DNA of 64,000 nt from an uncultured Acidobacteriia bacterium. GTDB taxonomy: Bacteria; Acidobacteriota; Terriglobia; Bryobacterales; Bryobacteraceae. Under the pieces are notes generated by a model. That model had not been told where the DNA came from. It saw only the letters and a program-made list of their open reading frames with translations, and did not search any database. The position numbers were made by a program, and so were the translations under genes. The stretch covers positions 32,271 to 96,270 of the forward strand of contig CAIVPR010000041.1 of assembly GCA_903907865.1 (NCBI GenBank), in the 5' to 3' direction. Below, one piece after another: positions 63,439-64,000 of the stretch (the first letter of the stretch is position 1; each line of letters opens with the position of its first letter).

Positions 63439-64000
63439 TCCCTTGGGTAATCGTAGCAATTGTTTTGAAACAGGATGGGGGTGGTGACGTGGGTCGTGGG
63501 GTTTAGGGGTGCCGCGCGACGGTCGTGCTGTGTGATTCTGACGCTTTGTGGCGTCCGGTCATGGCCGCTTGGAAAACAATGTACCCGTGCGGCGGGGCCA
63601 AACGGGCGAGGAACTGGGCCTGAACCTGACAGGTTGCGGTCGAGGCGCGGATGGAGCAGACTGGTGGATGCGTGGGTGGCGGAAGTAGTGAACACATCTG
63701 AATCCAGGTGGTGTCAGGAAAACTGTAAACGCCTTCAGGGCTGCCAACTTGCTTTTGGTTGTCCGGTCGTAGACAAACACCGCTGAAGCCCATCCCGCCG
63801 GAGCCGCCCGTCGCGTATACCATCCTGCCAGAACGGCGCGGAGCGCGCAAGGGCGGGCCCGGCCCGGCGAAGCGCACCCTTGCGCGCGAGTACCGTTCTG
63901 GCACCCCGGAATGCCGGCGGGCGGGGCCGTCGGGTTGGGCGGCCCATCCTGCTGGTGGGTTTTGAGCCTTTCCGCTGCCGGGCCGCTAGTTCCGCGCCCC
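63439..64000. other. Non-coding-looking end region
   Basis: Several open frames exist on both strands but none shows a ribosome site, protein-like composition or recognised domain. A minus-strand frame of 133 aa (63503-63904) is not supported. The region carries the inverted repeat at 63826-63903. No RNA gene was recognised. Confidence 0.4.
63826..63903. repeat. Large imperfect inverted repeat
   Basis: Outer arms TGCCAGAACGG (63826-63836) and CCGTTCTGGCA (63893-63903) are perfectly complementary, as are inner arms GCGCGCAAGGG (63843-63853) and CCCTTGCGCGC (63877-63887), separated by short unpaired bases. The 78-base fold has a GC-rich apical loop. No T-run follows, so it is not a simple terminator. 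Confidence 0.5.

Noticed and set aside
63503..63904. Minus-strand frame of 133 aa near the window end
   Set aside because: Composition is not protein-like, it spans the large inverted repeat, and no ribosome site is visible.

Overview
The window looks like chromosomal DNA from an acidobacterium of the Bryobacterales/Solibacter type. Several secreted-protein families point that way: the Solibacter-type C-terminal domain often called TIGR03437 (50842-52473, 55074-58148), a VWFA-related acidobacterial domain protein (39849-40763), Oar-like TonB receptors that begin with a carboxypeptidase-regulatory domain (2248-5622, 6005-8677), a DUF1501/DUF1549/PSCyt1 cluster (17159-24697), and DUF1349-like secreted proteins (32933-34251). 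The DNA is GC-rich, genes often overlap by 1-14 bases (TAATG, ATGA, TGATG), and TTG and GTG starts are used. I saw no tRNA, rRNA, CRISPR array or recognisable insertion sequence. All assignments rest on reading the sequence; no database search was run.

Layout. 41-5622 (minus): a Tat-exported glycosidase-like protein translationally coupled to a large TonB receptor. 6005-17074 (plus): a tightly packed eight-gene operon with a TonB receptor, an AtzH/HpxZ-like protein, an AtzE-like amidase, a complete BMP-family ABC importer and an AtzF-like allophanate hydrolase. It reads as an import-and-deaminate system for a ureide-type nitrogen compound. 17159-24697 (plus): DUF1501, PPC-domain, DUF1549/1553 and cytochrome/WD40 proteins. 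24766-25629: an unassigned kinase-fold protein, followed by a strong terminator. 25706-27853 (minus): a large radical SAM protein that resembles the tetraether/membrane-spanning lipid synthase family. Divergent from it is queG. 29046-32489 (minus): a housekeeping operon rplY-pth-rpsF-rpsR-rplI-SDR.

32933-34251: two tandem secreted paralogues. 34287-40763: a small HTH protein, an outer-membrane beta-barrel protein, a KdpE/KdpD-like response regulator-kinase-response regulator set, and a VWA protein. Tandem 11-bp-spaced repeats (consensus YCTTATG plus 4 bases) lie in front of the regulator operon, the barrel gene and the VWA gene, which suggests one local regulon. 40895-43472 (minus): glycerate 2-kinase, shikimate kinase, SDR. 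43540-46485 (plus): LON-domain protein, TonB, HAD hydrolase. Then a nitroreductase (minus), a small unknown protein and acetyl-CoA synthetase. 49815-55022: FecR-like and TIGR03437 secreted proteins facing an O-antigen ligase/TPR pair. 55074-63416: a secreted NHL-propeller protein, rhodanese, GT2, anmK and mutS. 63417-64000 has no convincing gene but contains a G-tract array and a large inverted repeat.

The most interesting items are the ureide import operon, which lacks AtzG and any ring-opening enzyme; the 11-bp repeat regulon; the Tes-like radical SAM protein in a lineage known for unusual membrane-spanning lipids; and the NHL/TIGR03437 protein with a duplicated inserted module.
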